From Ardenticatenales bacterium (GTDB lineage Bacteria > Chloroflexota > Anaerolineae > Ardenticatenales > Ardenticatenaceae): a DNA stretch of 6,064 bases. The notes below the pieces were generated by a model that saw only the letters and a list, made by a program, of their open reading frames with translations, did no database searches and was not told the DNA's origin. The first letter of the stretch is position 1. The number at the start of each line of letters is the position of its first letter. This document shows positions 1 through 6,064 of the stretch, piece by piece. A program made the translations under genes and the position numbers. Where the stretch lies: positions 1 to 6,064 of the forward strand of contig JACCSL010000722.1 in NCBI GenBank assembly GCA_013812995.1. The letters run 5' to 3'.

Positions 1-244
1 GTTATGGTCAACTTGTACTCGGTTTACCCTTTAATTCCCGAAGAACGCTTGTTCTATGCGGAATGTCGGGAGAATGGCAACGAGCCATTGAATGGAAAGA
101 CGAATACGCATGGGGGGGCCTCCTGGGAGTGGAAATTTGCTGTAATATTGTGTGCCGCGAGGGTGATGGGAGGGAGAGAGCGGTAGCGGGAAGTATAAAA
201 GCAGTAAGGTCAATCTGGCAACGCCGCCACACGGATTGCGGTTT
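1..244. other. Left-edge stretch without an assignable gene
   Basis: No gene can be called here with confidence. On the plus strand two frames are open from the left edge. One runs to a TAG at 184-186; the other runs 81 codons from position 3 to a TAG at 246-248, the latter stop lying in the left arm of the neighbouring repeat. Either could be the 3' end of a gene entering from the left, but the conceptual peptides are rich in Trp, Cys and Arg and resemble no family I know. A perfect 6-bp stem with a 5-base loop lies at 73-89 (AATGGC/GCCATT) without a following T-run, so it is not a convincing terminator. A run of seven G lies at 112-118. I see no tRNA, rRNA or clear promoter. Confidence 0.5.
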
Positions 245-396
245 GTAGGGGCGATAGCACCCGCATCCCAGGCGGTTGTCCTACCAAAACGATGGGGCGG
301 GTGCTTCGCCCGGCCGTGGCAATGGCGGGCGAAGCATTCGCCGTTGTGATGCGCCGGGGCAACGGTTCTGAGCATGCCGAATGCTGTCGCCCCTAC
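245..396. repeat. Composite palindromic repeat with terminal inverted arms (REP/MITE-like)
   Basis: Four versions of one arm alternate in orientation: A 249-263 (GGGCGATAGCACCCG), B 298-311 (inverted), C 327-340 (GGGCGAAGCATTCG) and D 378-392 (inverted). The ends read GTAGGGGCGA on the left and, inverted, TCGCCCCTAC on the right. A pairs with B and C with D, giving two hairpins of about 65 bp. Each outer arm carries one extra base at the same place, so each stem has a one-base bulge. A and B share CACCCG where C and D share CATTCG, which is compensatory change and supports these pairings. The C/D loop holds an additional stem, CCGTTG (341-346) with CAACGG (360-365). No transposase gene, no clear target-site duplication and no T-run are present. 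It lies at the end of the minus-strand gene and overlaps its stop codon. Such 'GTAGGGGCGA' palindromes are, as I recall, common between genes in Chloroflexota and cyanobacteria. A role in mRNA 3'-end protection or weak termination is inference. Confidence 0.8.
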
Positions 397-3300
397 GGTC
401 CTTCTACGAGAGCGATCTCCTCGTCGGACAGCCCGTAGAGACGGTAGACGATTTGATCGATGAGGAGGTCACTTTCTTTGATTTTCCGGCTGGATATTTC
501 GTAGGTGGGCGCGTGCTGGCGGTAGAGGTGAACTATCTGGCTCAGCCCTGGCAAAGCGCCGACCAACGCACGGAGGAATGCCTTGAAGGCGTCCTCGTTC
601 CAGCCAAGGCTCTCGTCAAGGGTGCGCGTGGCGCGGCTGTGCTCATCCACGAAGGGGCGGCAGGCGTCCGACTTCCAGAGGCTCGTTTCCCATTTGCCCT
701 TGTGGCGGAGGGTGGCGAAGGTGGCGCTGTCCGTAACGCCTTCTAAATCGAGCCAGAAGTCTTCGACGGTGCTCTGTTTTTGCTGGTGGAGGTCGATCAT
801 CTGCGCCGCAAGCCAGGCGAGGAGGTCGTGGATGACGTCGGCGCGCTCAGGGTCCTGGGCGAGCTGCGCCTCAACGACGGAAAGCAGCGCGCTGGCAGGG
901 CCGCGCTCGTGGAGGTGCTGCGCCTCGGCAAGAAGGTTGGCGCGGTCAGGTTGGAAGGTTAGAAAATCAATGACCCGAATAGGCAGCACTTGGAGATCCA
1001 CTATTTTAACTTCCGCAAACACTCGCCCCGCTTCGGGTACCAAAAGTTGATGATAATAAGTAATGAGGTGGGAGTTTAACAACGCCAGAATATATTCATA
1101 GCTTACATTCACATTGTCTTTTAGCTTTAGAGTATGAATGTTGTTAAGGGTAATAAATCGAGAAGTATCGAGAGCTGCTATAATAGAATCGCCGGTTTGA
1201 CGAATCAATATCTTCTTTGGCTCAAAAAATTGTGCTGTCAATCTAGGTTCAGCAAGCCAATCTCCATAACTGATCCACCTCTTTTCTAAAGGACTAATAG
1301 CATAACGATTCATGTCCCTACCCATGAGATATTGTTTATATGTAGCATTAATGGGTCTATTAGAATCAAACATTCGACTATCAACAATGGCCCTAGTTTG
1401 TTTTGGGGTTCCTTTACCGACCTGATAGGGTTTAACTCCAACAACAATATCTGCGAATGTGCCCAAAAGCAACACCTTTTGAGTGTTTATCTTAAAAAAT
1501 ATATCTCCTTTCTCGCCCGCAATGGAAATGTTAAAATCTTGGCCGGGCTGCGCCGCAAAAAACGCCTGTTTCACTTGATAATATTTTAAATTGTTTCCTG
1601 TTATTTCATCCTGATGATCCACAAATGCAACTCTAATAAATCGGTCATGAGAAGCAAGCGCATTGCTAGAACGCCTCAAACAATAAACGGCGCTTTCTAC
1701 AGTGGCATCTTTAAAAACCGGGTATTTAAAATGAAGCAGCTCCACAATCCTGGAGTTAGTCAGCATGAATGCTCTCAATCTCGAAAAATAGTGCTCAACC
1801 ATAAATGTGGTTGGCACAATAAGGCTATTAACTCCCTCGTTGCGAACCAATTTCACGGCTTGCTCCATAAAAGCAACAAATAAATCGTATTGATACTCGC
1901 TCGTTTCGTAAAGTTTACCTATGAAATTTTTCACCAAGTTATCAGTCACAACCTTATATGGCGGATTCCCGATGACCGCATCGAACCCGCCCTGCTCGCC
2001 CTTTGGCTCCCCCTGCTCGTCGAAGAAGACCTCGGGAAACTCCAGTTCCCAGTGGAAGAAATGCTGAGTGAAGGCCATCACGTCAGCCCGATGCAGGAGG
2101 TTAGCCAGGGCGGCGGGCGCGTCCTGGCTCTTGCCCGTCGCCAGCGCGACAAGCTGGTTCCACTCGGCGGGTTCCACCGCGATAGCCCCGAACGCCTCCG
2201 CCGTCGCCAGGTCCGCCAAGCGGCGGTAGCGCGCGGTAAGATCCCGGCGCAGTCCTTCATAAACCCGTTCCTGCTCCTTGACCTCCTCCAATGTGCGCCC
2301 TGCCGAGCCCTCAATGAGCCACATCGAGCCTACCGCCATCCCCATGTGGCGACGAAAGGTATCTTCCTCGAAAAGTGGAAGCTGACCTGCTTCGACCTGT
2401 GCTCTTGCCTCCTCTTTATGGCGAACTGCCCGCTTTTTGCTCACCGTCGCCCGGTAGTGCAGCAGCGTCTCTACCCGCGCACCGACGAGGCTGTTGCCGG
2501 GGCGCAGGTGATGATCCAGGAAGTTCAGCAGCTTGTCCTTTGCTACCGTGGTCAGCCAGAGCGAGAGCTTGGCGAGTTCCACTGCCAGCGGGTTGAGGTC
2601 CACCCCGTAGATGCAACTCTGTACCACGCGCCGCCGCCAGTAGGCAAGGTCGCTCTCCGAGCTTGGCCCTCTCCCCCGGCTTTCAGCCGCCCCCTCTCCC
2701 CATTCGAGGAGAGGGGGGGTAAGATCGACGAGGCGGCGCGCGAGGTAGTCGGTAGCCCCAACGAGAAAATGGCCAGAGCCAGCGGCGGGATCCAGAATGT
2801 TGAGGGCCAGGATGGCCTGGACGAGAGCGGGCTTGTCATCGCCATGTCGCTGCAACAGACCATCCACGAGCGACCCTACCGTATCCTCGACGATGTATTG
2901 CACGATGTAGTCCGGGGTGTAGTAGGAGCCCGTCGCCTTGCGCTCTCCCTTGTCCGTTCGCAGCTCGACCTCGCCCGTATCGGCCATTTGCAGGTGGTAT
3001 TCCAGCAGCCCCTCGTAGATGCTCCCCAGGTGGCGGATTGCCAGGTCGCGATAGTCGACAAAGTCGCGGCTCCCAGTGAGCGGCTCCTCGGCGCGCGCGA
3101 GCAGATCAATGGCCTGCCGCATGTGGAGGTCACCCACTTTGTACCGTTCCAGAAAGGAATGCTTCTCCGGGTTGAAGAGGCCGCCGTTGTAGGCCGGAAC
3201 CCCCAGCTCCGCGCTGCCCCGATCCAGTGCCTCCCAGAGTGGTAGCAGGACAGCCCAGAGCGAGGCGATGGAGCGAACGGCGGGCCTGCCGAACTGCATC

Positions 3301-4283
3301 TCTGCCACGATGTTCTTCTTGAGCGCGTCCAGGCTGTAGCGCTCCGTGTATGCGCTGTTCTCGTGGAGTGGGAGCAGCCCCCGACTCTCGGCATAGAGGA
3401 TAAAGAGCAGGCGATAGAGCACGATGAGGCTGTTATCGTAGATGAGCTTGAGGGTGTCATCTGTCGGGGTGAGACGATTGCCGGGAAAGTCCAGAAAGCC
3501 CTGCGCCAGCGCACGCAGCGCCTCGTAGACCTGCTCCTTGAGGTCCTCACTGACGCCCTTCTCGTAGCTGCGGCTGGACGCCAGAACCTCCTCCAGCCAG
3601 CCTGTGATAAAGGCGTCGCGGCGGAAAAAGAGGTAGAAGTATTTGAAAGGCTCCGGGTCGTCCTGCTCCAGCAGCGCTGCGAGGTCTACCTCGTAATAAA
3701 CATCGAGCTTCCGGGAACTCTCGCGATGGTAGAGCCGCCAGAGCCGCCCGTTGGTTAGGACGCCCCAGGCAAGCCCGCTGTGGCGGATATAAAAGTCGAT
3801 CTGCACGCCCGGATTGGCACTGGCCTGCGCTGGGTTGTGCGTGGGTGACAGCGCCCGGTCCAGCGGCAGGTCCCACGCCTTGGCATCGCCGATGGCAATG
3901 GCAGGCGCAATGTCCTGCTCCGTCCGGGGGCCGCGATGGTGGAGCGCGGCCTGGAGCGTGGCGACATCGGGGTAGAAGAGGTAATCAGGTTTCTTGATGC
4001 CGTACGGTGTTTGGAGGCTTACCTGGACGTTGTAGTGATGGCCCAACCTCTCCAGAACGGGCTGAATCCACTGATGCTCCGTCTGACTCTCGTTGAGCGC
4101 CAACTCGTCTGGACGAACCTGCTGCCACAGCACTCTCAGGGCCACCAGCGCCGCCCCAGCCTCGTCGTCCGCTGCCCCCCAGTCGGGATGCTCATGGATC
4201 CGCTTCTCCAGGTAGTAGTCGGAGAAGAGAAAGTGGTTACGGTGGGGGTGCAGCAGTAGGGCAGGCTGACGGTGTGTTGGCAT
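393..4283 (-). CDS. Single-chain restriction-modification enzyme (type IIG-like, Eco57I-family adenine methyltransferase with N-terminal nuclease)
   Basis: Predicted to bind a specific DNA site, methylate adenine at N6 using S-adenosylmethionine, and cleave unmodified DNA; cytoplasmic. The protein has 1296 residues. Residues 1-200 look like a PD-(D/E)xK nuclease: KKPDY (D100), GDAKAW (D133, K135), Q161, then LTNGRLWRLY, as in type I/IIG nuclease domains. Residues 250-450 are a helical connector containing LYRLLFILYAESRGLLP. The methyltransferase core shows GSYYTP (452-457, motif X), DPAAGSGHF (498-506, motif I), YGVDLNPLAVELAKLSLWL (559-577, motif II region) and IGNPPY (771-776, catalytic motif IV). 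Residues from about 945 to 1107 resemble the TaqI-like C-terminal specificity domain; the rest is helical and ends in the family-like IDQIVYRLYGLSDEEIALVEG. The start at 4283 is preferred over the open frame reaching 4580 because AAAGGGAG lies 5 bases upstream, the family-like sequence starts here, and the extension would overlap the divergent gene. No separate specificity or methylase gene is adjacent. Odd points: an AT-rich segment covering everything from NPPY to the end of the specificity region, a repeat-like insertion at residues 521-541, and a stop codon provided by the downstream repeat. The main alternative is a BREX PglX-like methylase, but the nuclease motifs and lack of BREX genes argue against it. 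Confidence 0.93.
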   Translation of the reverse strand: MPTHRQPALLLHPHRNHFLFSDYYLEKRIHEHPDWGAADDEAGAALVALRVLWQQVRPDELALNESQTEHQWIQPVLERLGHHYNVQVSLQTPYGIKKPDYLFYPDVATLQAALHHRGPRTEQDIAPAIAIGDAKAWDLPLDRALSPTHNPAQASANPGVQIDFYIRHSGLAWGVLTNGRLWRLYHRESSRKLDVYYEVDLAALLEQDDPEPFKYFYLFFRRDAFITGWLEEVLASSRSYEKGVSEDLKEQVYEALRALAQGFLDFPGNRLTPTDDTLKLIYDNSLIVLYRLLFILYAESRGLLPLHENSAYTERYSLDALKKNIVAEMQFGRPAVRSIASLWAVLLPLWEALDRGSAELGVPAYNGGLFNPEKHSFLERYKVGDLHMRQAIDLLARAEEPLTGSRDFVDYRDLAIRHLGSIYEGLLEYHLQMADTGEVELRTDKGERKATGSYYTPDYIVQYIVEDTVGSLVDGLLQRHGDDKPALVQAILALNILDPAAGSGHFLVGATDYLARRLVDLTPPLLEWGEGAAESRGRGPSSESDLAYWRRRVVQSCIYGVDLNPLAVELAKLSLWLTTVAKDKLLNFLDHHLRPGNSLVGARVETLLHYRATVSKKRAVRHKEEARAQVEAGQLPLFEEDTFRRHMGMAVGSMWLIEGSAGRTLEEVKEQERVYEGLRRDLTARYRRLADLATAEAFGAIAVEPAEWNQLVALATGKSQDAPAALANLLHRADVMAFTQHFFHWELEFPEVFFDEQGEPKGEQGGFDAVIGNPPYKVVTDNLVKNFIGKLYETSEYQYDLFVAFMEQAVKLVRNEGVNSLIVPTTFMVEHYFSRLRAFMLTNSRIVELLHFKYPVFKDATVESAVYCLRRSSNALASHDRFIRVAFVDHQDEITGNNLKYYQVKQAFFAAQPGQDFNISIAGEKGDIFFKINTQKVLLLGTFADIVVGVKPYQVGKGTPKQTRAIVDSRMFDSNRPINATYKQYLMGRDMNRYAISPLEKRWISYGDWLAEPRLTAQFFEPKKILIRQTGDSIIAALDTSRFITLNNIHTLKLKDNVNVSYEYILALLNSHLITYYHQLLVPEAGRVFAEVKIVDLQVLPIRVIDFLTFQPDRANLLAEAQHLHERGPASALLSVVEAQLAQDPERADVIHDLLAWLAAQMIDLHQQKQSTVEDFWLDLEGVTDSATFATLRHKGKWETSLWKSDACRPFVDEHSRATRTLDESLGWNEDAFKAFLRALVGALPGLSQIVHLYRQHAPTYEISSRKIKESDLLIDQIVYRLYGLSDEEIALVEGP
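963..1957 (-). other. AT-rich module within the restriction-modification gene (post-NPPY to target-recognition region)
   Basis: This segment encodes about residues 776-1107: the later methyltransferase motifs (YDLFVAFMEQAVKLV, 799-813; FKYPVFKDATVESAVYCLRR, 852-871) and the TaqI-like specificity region. Its base composition differs sharply from both flanks. By hand count, 1081-1140 has 19 G+C of 60, while 601-660 has 42 of 60. The shift happens near the NPPY codons (1956-1967) on one side and the VIDF codons (963-974) on the other, with the frame intact. Modular exchange of specificity regions is known in restriction-modification families. A recombinational swap from a lower-GC donor is my inference. 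Confidence 0.7.
2665..2719. repeat. Palindromic repeat-like insertion inside the coding sequence
   Basis: A perfect 10-bp inverted repeat, CCCCCTCTCC (2690-2699) with GGAGAGGGGG (2708-2717), encloses an 8-base loop. It is followed by a smaller stem, CGGCT (2677-2681) with AGCCG (2685-2689), and a further CCCTCTCCCCC tract (2667-2676). In the minus-strand gene this reads in frame as about residues 521-541 (LTPPLLEWGEGAAESRGRGPS), a Gly/Glu/Pro/Ser-rich stretch between methyltransferase motif I and the motif II region, where the fold would tolerate a surface loop. The sequence style matches dispersed 'CCCTCTCC/GGAGAGGG' palindromes I recall from intergenic DNA of several bacterial groups. That it is an inserted repeat rather than native loop sequence is inference. 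Confidence 0.6.
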
Positions 4284-4288
4284 GAGGG

Positions 4289-4296
4289 CTCCCTTT
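4289..4296 (-). promoter_or_regulatory. Ribosome binding site of the restriction-modification gene
   Basis: On the minus strand AAAGGGAG precedes the ATG at 4283 with 5 bases between. This close Shine-Dalgarno match decides the start in favour of 4283 over the more upstream in-frame ATG at 4580, which would place the N-terminus inside the divergent gene. Confidence 0.75.
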
Positions 4297-4310
4297 CGCT
4301 TTGCACTACG

Positions 4311-4337
4311 AGTATCATCATATTGCCTGTTTGCCAA
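4311..4337 (-). promoter_or_regulatory. Possible promoter of the restriction-modification gene
   Basis: On the minus strand TTGGCA (4337-4332) is followed after 15 bases by GATACT (4316-4311), leaving about 27 bases to the start codon. The -35 hexamer is good, but the spacer is short and the -10 is only moderate. An overlapping TATGAT (4322-4317) has no suitable -35 partner. Treat this as a weak candidate. Confidence 0.3.
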
Positions 4338-4360
4338 AAAGTCCTTGCGACTAGGATAAT
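4331..4360 (+). promoter_or_regulatory. Candidate sigma70-type promoter of the TPR gene
   Basis: TTGCCA (4331-4336) and GATAAT (4355-4360) each match the consensus hexamers at five of six positions and are 18 bases apart. Transcription would start near 4367, about 30 bases before the ATG at 4399. The -35 hexamer overlaps, on the opposite strand, the candidate -35 of the divergent gene. Confidence 0.5.
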
Positions 4361-4382
4361 GCAGACGCACCTCACAAGAGTT

Positions 4383-4388
4383 GGAAGG
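4383..4388 (+). promoter_or_regulatory. Ribosome binding site of the TPR gene
   Basis: GGAAGG lies 10 bases upstream of the ATG at 4399, a slightly long but workable spacing. An in-frame TAA at 4357-4359 limits any upstream extension to two TTG codons (4381, 4390), so 4399 is the first ATG of the frame. Confidence 0.5.
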
Positions 4389-4398
4389 CTTGACTTCG

Positions 4399-6064
4399 AT
4401 GACCCGAGACGAGTGGTTTGCAGCACTCCCCCCCCACGATGCTCCCCTGTTGCCCTGGGTAGTTGAGGGAATGTTGCTCTGGGACGATGTGGGAGTGATG
4501 GGCAGCGCCCTGAAGGACGCGGCCCATGCCGTGCTCAACTTTGACCTCGCCCGCTCGGAGCGGCTGGCGCGCGCGCTCATTGCCCTAGGAGAGCATACGG
4601 AGCGCGAGGAACTCGTGGCGCTGGGCGAGATGGCCTGGGGGGATGCGCTGCGCCTCCAGATGCGCCTTGACGAGGGCTATGAACTCCTGGACCGCGCGGC
4701 GGCACGCTTCGAGCGCATCGGCGATGAGCTGGGCTGGGCCAGAACGCGTATCGGTTGGCTCGGCCACATTCGGAATCGCCCCACCTACCCTACCCTGGAA
4801 CCGATTGTTCAGCGCGCGGTTGAGATATTCGAGCGCCACCAGTGCTGGGGCTGGCTCTCCACGATCTGCTATCAATATGCCCGCTACTGGCAGGTCCGCG
4901 CCCACCGCGACAAGCAACTAGACTGGTGCCTGCGCGCGCTTCAGGCCGCCGAGCGTATCGAAGGCGAAGAAGCCTTGTTCCAACCCCTCGCTCGCAGCCT
5001 CTTGATGCTTCTCTCTGTTCACTACTTTCTGGGCCACTATGATGAGGCACATAAGGCGCTGCTCCAGCTTCTGGAGCTCTTTCATGGAGAGCGGGCTAGT
5101 GGCAGTCTTTATGTGGAGTTACTGAACCAGGCCGGGCACTTCTACCTGATGACAGGCCGCTACACCCAGGCGCTTTACTATCTGTACGAGGCCGAGCGGC
5201 GGGCGGAACGGGAAGAGCAGCAGATCTACACGTCCTGGTGGATTGCCCATGTCTATCGAGGTCTAAATCGGTTGGAGGAAAGCATGGCGCTGCTAACCTC
5301 TCTGCTGGAGCGCCTCGTTGGCCGTCCCGATTGGACTCTGGTCGAGTGCGACGCCCGGATGCTTCTCTCCTCTGTTCTGGCCGCGCAGGAGCAGTGGCAG
5401 GAGGCGCTGGATGTTCTGGAGCCCGCCATTCAGGTCCACGAGGGGTTGCCAGAGCTATCGGCCTACTGGCTCAGCGAGGCCTATCAGCAGCAGGCACGGC
5501 TATTGCACCGCCTGGGCCACCACGAGACCTTGCCGCTGCTCCTGGCGCGCGCGCTGCGCCTGGCCGAAGAGAGTCAGCTCGACTATGCCCTTGCCGAGGT
5601 CCATCTGCTCATGGCCGAGATGGTCACCACCCCCGAGGCGCGTGCGCAGTCACTATCGAGCGCCCTGGCGGTCTGCGAGAATATCCCCTGGATCCGCTGG
5701 CGCGTCCATCACCTCGCGGCGACCCTCGCCGACACCCCCGCGCAGCGCCAGAGCCGTCTGGAGCAGGCCGTGGCCGACCTCGACACCGTGCAGAGCTCGC
5801 TCGCGGCCAGTTTCCATGCCGATTATCTGGATAAAACCGAGACCCTCTACCATGCCCTCATTGGCTCCTACCTGGAGCAGGGCCAGAGCGCCCTCGCCTG
5901 GCAAACCCTCGAGCGCGCCAAGAGCCGCGCCCTCATCAACTCCATGATGCTCCAGCACGAACCCGAGGTACAGCCCCATAGCCCCCTCGCCGCCGAGCTT
6001 GAGCAGCTTCAGATGCGCCACTACACCCTCGTCAAGGCGCGCCTCCAGGGCCATGCCTCCTGGG
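4399..6064 (+). CDS. TPR-repeat protein, probably N-terminal part of a TPR-CHAT protein (3' end outside window)
   Basis: The frame is open from the ATG at 4399 to the right edge, giving 555 codons without a stop. Apart from the first 30 or so residues the protein is almost entirely amphipathic helix pairs typical of TPR arrays. Examples are residues 198-230 (LLMLLSVHYFLGHYDEAHKALLQL), 241-275 (AGHFYLMTGRYTQALYYLYEAE), 320-350 (LLSSVLAAQEQWQEALDVLEPAI) and 360-395. No signal peptide or membrane segment is seen, so it is probably cytoplasmic. Near the edge, LERAKSRALINSM (504-516) followed by a charged helix matches the linker that precedes CHAT domains in many bacterial TPR proteins. CHAT domains are caspase-like (His/Cys) proteases, so one is predicted just beyond 6064; the catalytic residues cannot be seen. 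A run of eight C at 4428-4435 lies in codons 10-13. The gene is divergent from the restriction-modification gene with 115 bp between the starts. If no CHAT domain follows, it would simply be a TPR scaffold or regulator. Confidence 0.82.
   Translation, partial: MTRDEWFAALPPHDAPLLPWVVEGMLLWDDVGVMGSALKDAAHAVLNFDLARSERLARALIALGEHTEREELVALGEMAWGDALRLQMRLDEGYELLDRAAARFERIGDELGWARTRIGWLGHIRNRPTYPTLEPIVQRAVEIFERHQCWGWLSTICYQYARYWQVRAHRDKQLDWCLRALQAAERIEGEEALFQPLARSLLMLLSVHYFLGHYDEAHKALLQLLELFHGERASGSLYVELLNQAGHFYLMTGRYTQALYYLYEAERRAEREEQQIYTSWWIAHVYRGLNRLEESMALLTSLLERLVGRPDWTLVECDARMLLSSVLAAQEQWQEALDVLEPAIQVHEGLPELSAYWLSEAYQQQARLLHRLGHHETLPLLLARALRLAEESQLDYALAEVHLLMAEMVTTPEARAQSLSSALAVCENIPWIRWRVHHLAATLADTPAQRQSRLEQAVADLDTVQSSLAASFHADYLDKTETLYHALIGSYLEQGQSALAWQTLERAKSRALINSMMLQHEPEVQPHSPLAAELEQLQMRHYTLVKARLQGHASW

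Noticed and set aside
31..375. 114-codon minus-strand open frame across the left repeat
   Set aside because: Much of it reads through the palindromic repeat, and the His/Pro/Arg-rich translation has no family likeness.
245..396. CRISPR array or intrinsic terminator
   Set aside because: The arms are inverted and imperfect with unequal spacing, not direct repeats with regular spacers, and no T-run follows either hairpin.
1332..1883. Two plus-strand frames of 85 and 89 codons in the AT-rich segment
   Set aside because: The minus-strand frame continues unbroken through this region with recognisable methyltransferase and specificity motifs, so the AT-rich patch is not a separate inserted gene.
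1890..3245. 451-codon open frame on the plus strand inside the restriction-modification gene
   Set aside because: It lies fully antisense to a gene with clear conserved motifs. Its conceptual protein shows no family features and it is explained by GC-rich codon bias in the real gene.
393..4283. Remnant of a BREX or DISARM system
   Set aside because: No other BREX or DISARM genes appear in the window, and the gene carries its own nuclease motifs. A wider view could still change this.
4284..4580. N-terminal extension of 99 codons for the minus-strand gene
   Set aside because: The extension is Ser/Arg/Ala-rich without family likeness, overlaps the start of the divergent gene, and a good ribosome binding site supports the start at 4283.
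5238..5947. Two plus-strand frames of about 200 codons within the TPR gene
   Set aside because: They are in other frames of the TPR reading frame. Their Arg/Pro/Ser-rich translations are typical of GC-rich shadow frames, while the frame from 4399 gives clean TPR helices.
5653..6054. 133-codon minus-strand open frame near the right edge
   Set aside because: It is antisense to the TPR gene, with a Gly/Glu/Leu-rich translation that mirrors the sense codons; no ribosome binding site or family match.

Overview
The window is dominated by two divergent genes. The larger, on the minus strand (393-4283), encodes a single-chain restriction-modification enzyme of 1296 residues: an N-terminal PD-(D/E)xK-like nuclease, a helical connector, an N6-adenine methyltransferase core of the Eco57I type (DPAAGSGHF and NPPY motifs) and a TaqI-like target-recognition region. 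The second, on the plus strand (4399 to beyond the right edge), encodes a helical tetratricopeptide-repeat (TPR) protein. It ends in the E-R-A-K-S-R-A-L signature that usually sits just before a CHAT (caspase-like) protease domain, so that domain would lie outside the window.

Layout from left to right. 1-244: no gene that can be assigned with confidence. 245-396: a palindromic repeat made of four related arms in alternating orientation, whose right arm supplies the stop codon of the restriction-modification gene. 393-4283: the restriction-modification gene, carrying a conspicuous AT-rich patch (about 963-1957) and an in-frame palindromic, repeat-like insertion (about 2665-2719). 4284-4398: a 115-bp divergent promoter region. 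4399-6064: the TPR gene, open to the end of the window.

Organism: GC-rich coding DNA, a 'GTAGGGGCGA'-type intergenic palindrome, a 'CCCTCTCC...GGAGAGGG' palindrome and a large TPR-CHAT protein together recall Chloroflexota (Ktedonobacteria or related lineages), with some cyanobacterial likeness in the first repeat. This is recollection of genome style, not a database match.

Working together: the restriction-modification enzyme should methylate its own target sites and cut unmodified foreign DNA without separate subunits. A TPR-CHAT protein is a plausible protease or scaffold in signalling or cell-suicide pathways. The two share a short divergent control region, so a joint role in defence is possible but unproven. 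The strongest unusual features are the sharply bounded AT-rich specificity module, the coding palindrome inside the methyltransferase domain, and the paired-hairpin repeat with compensatory changes that ends the gene.
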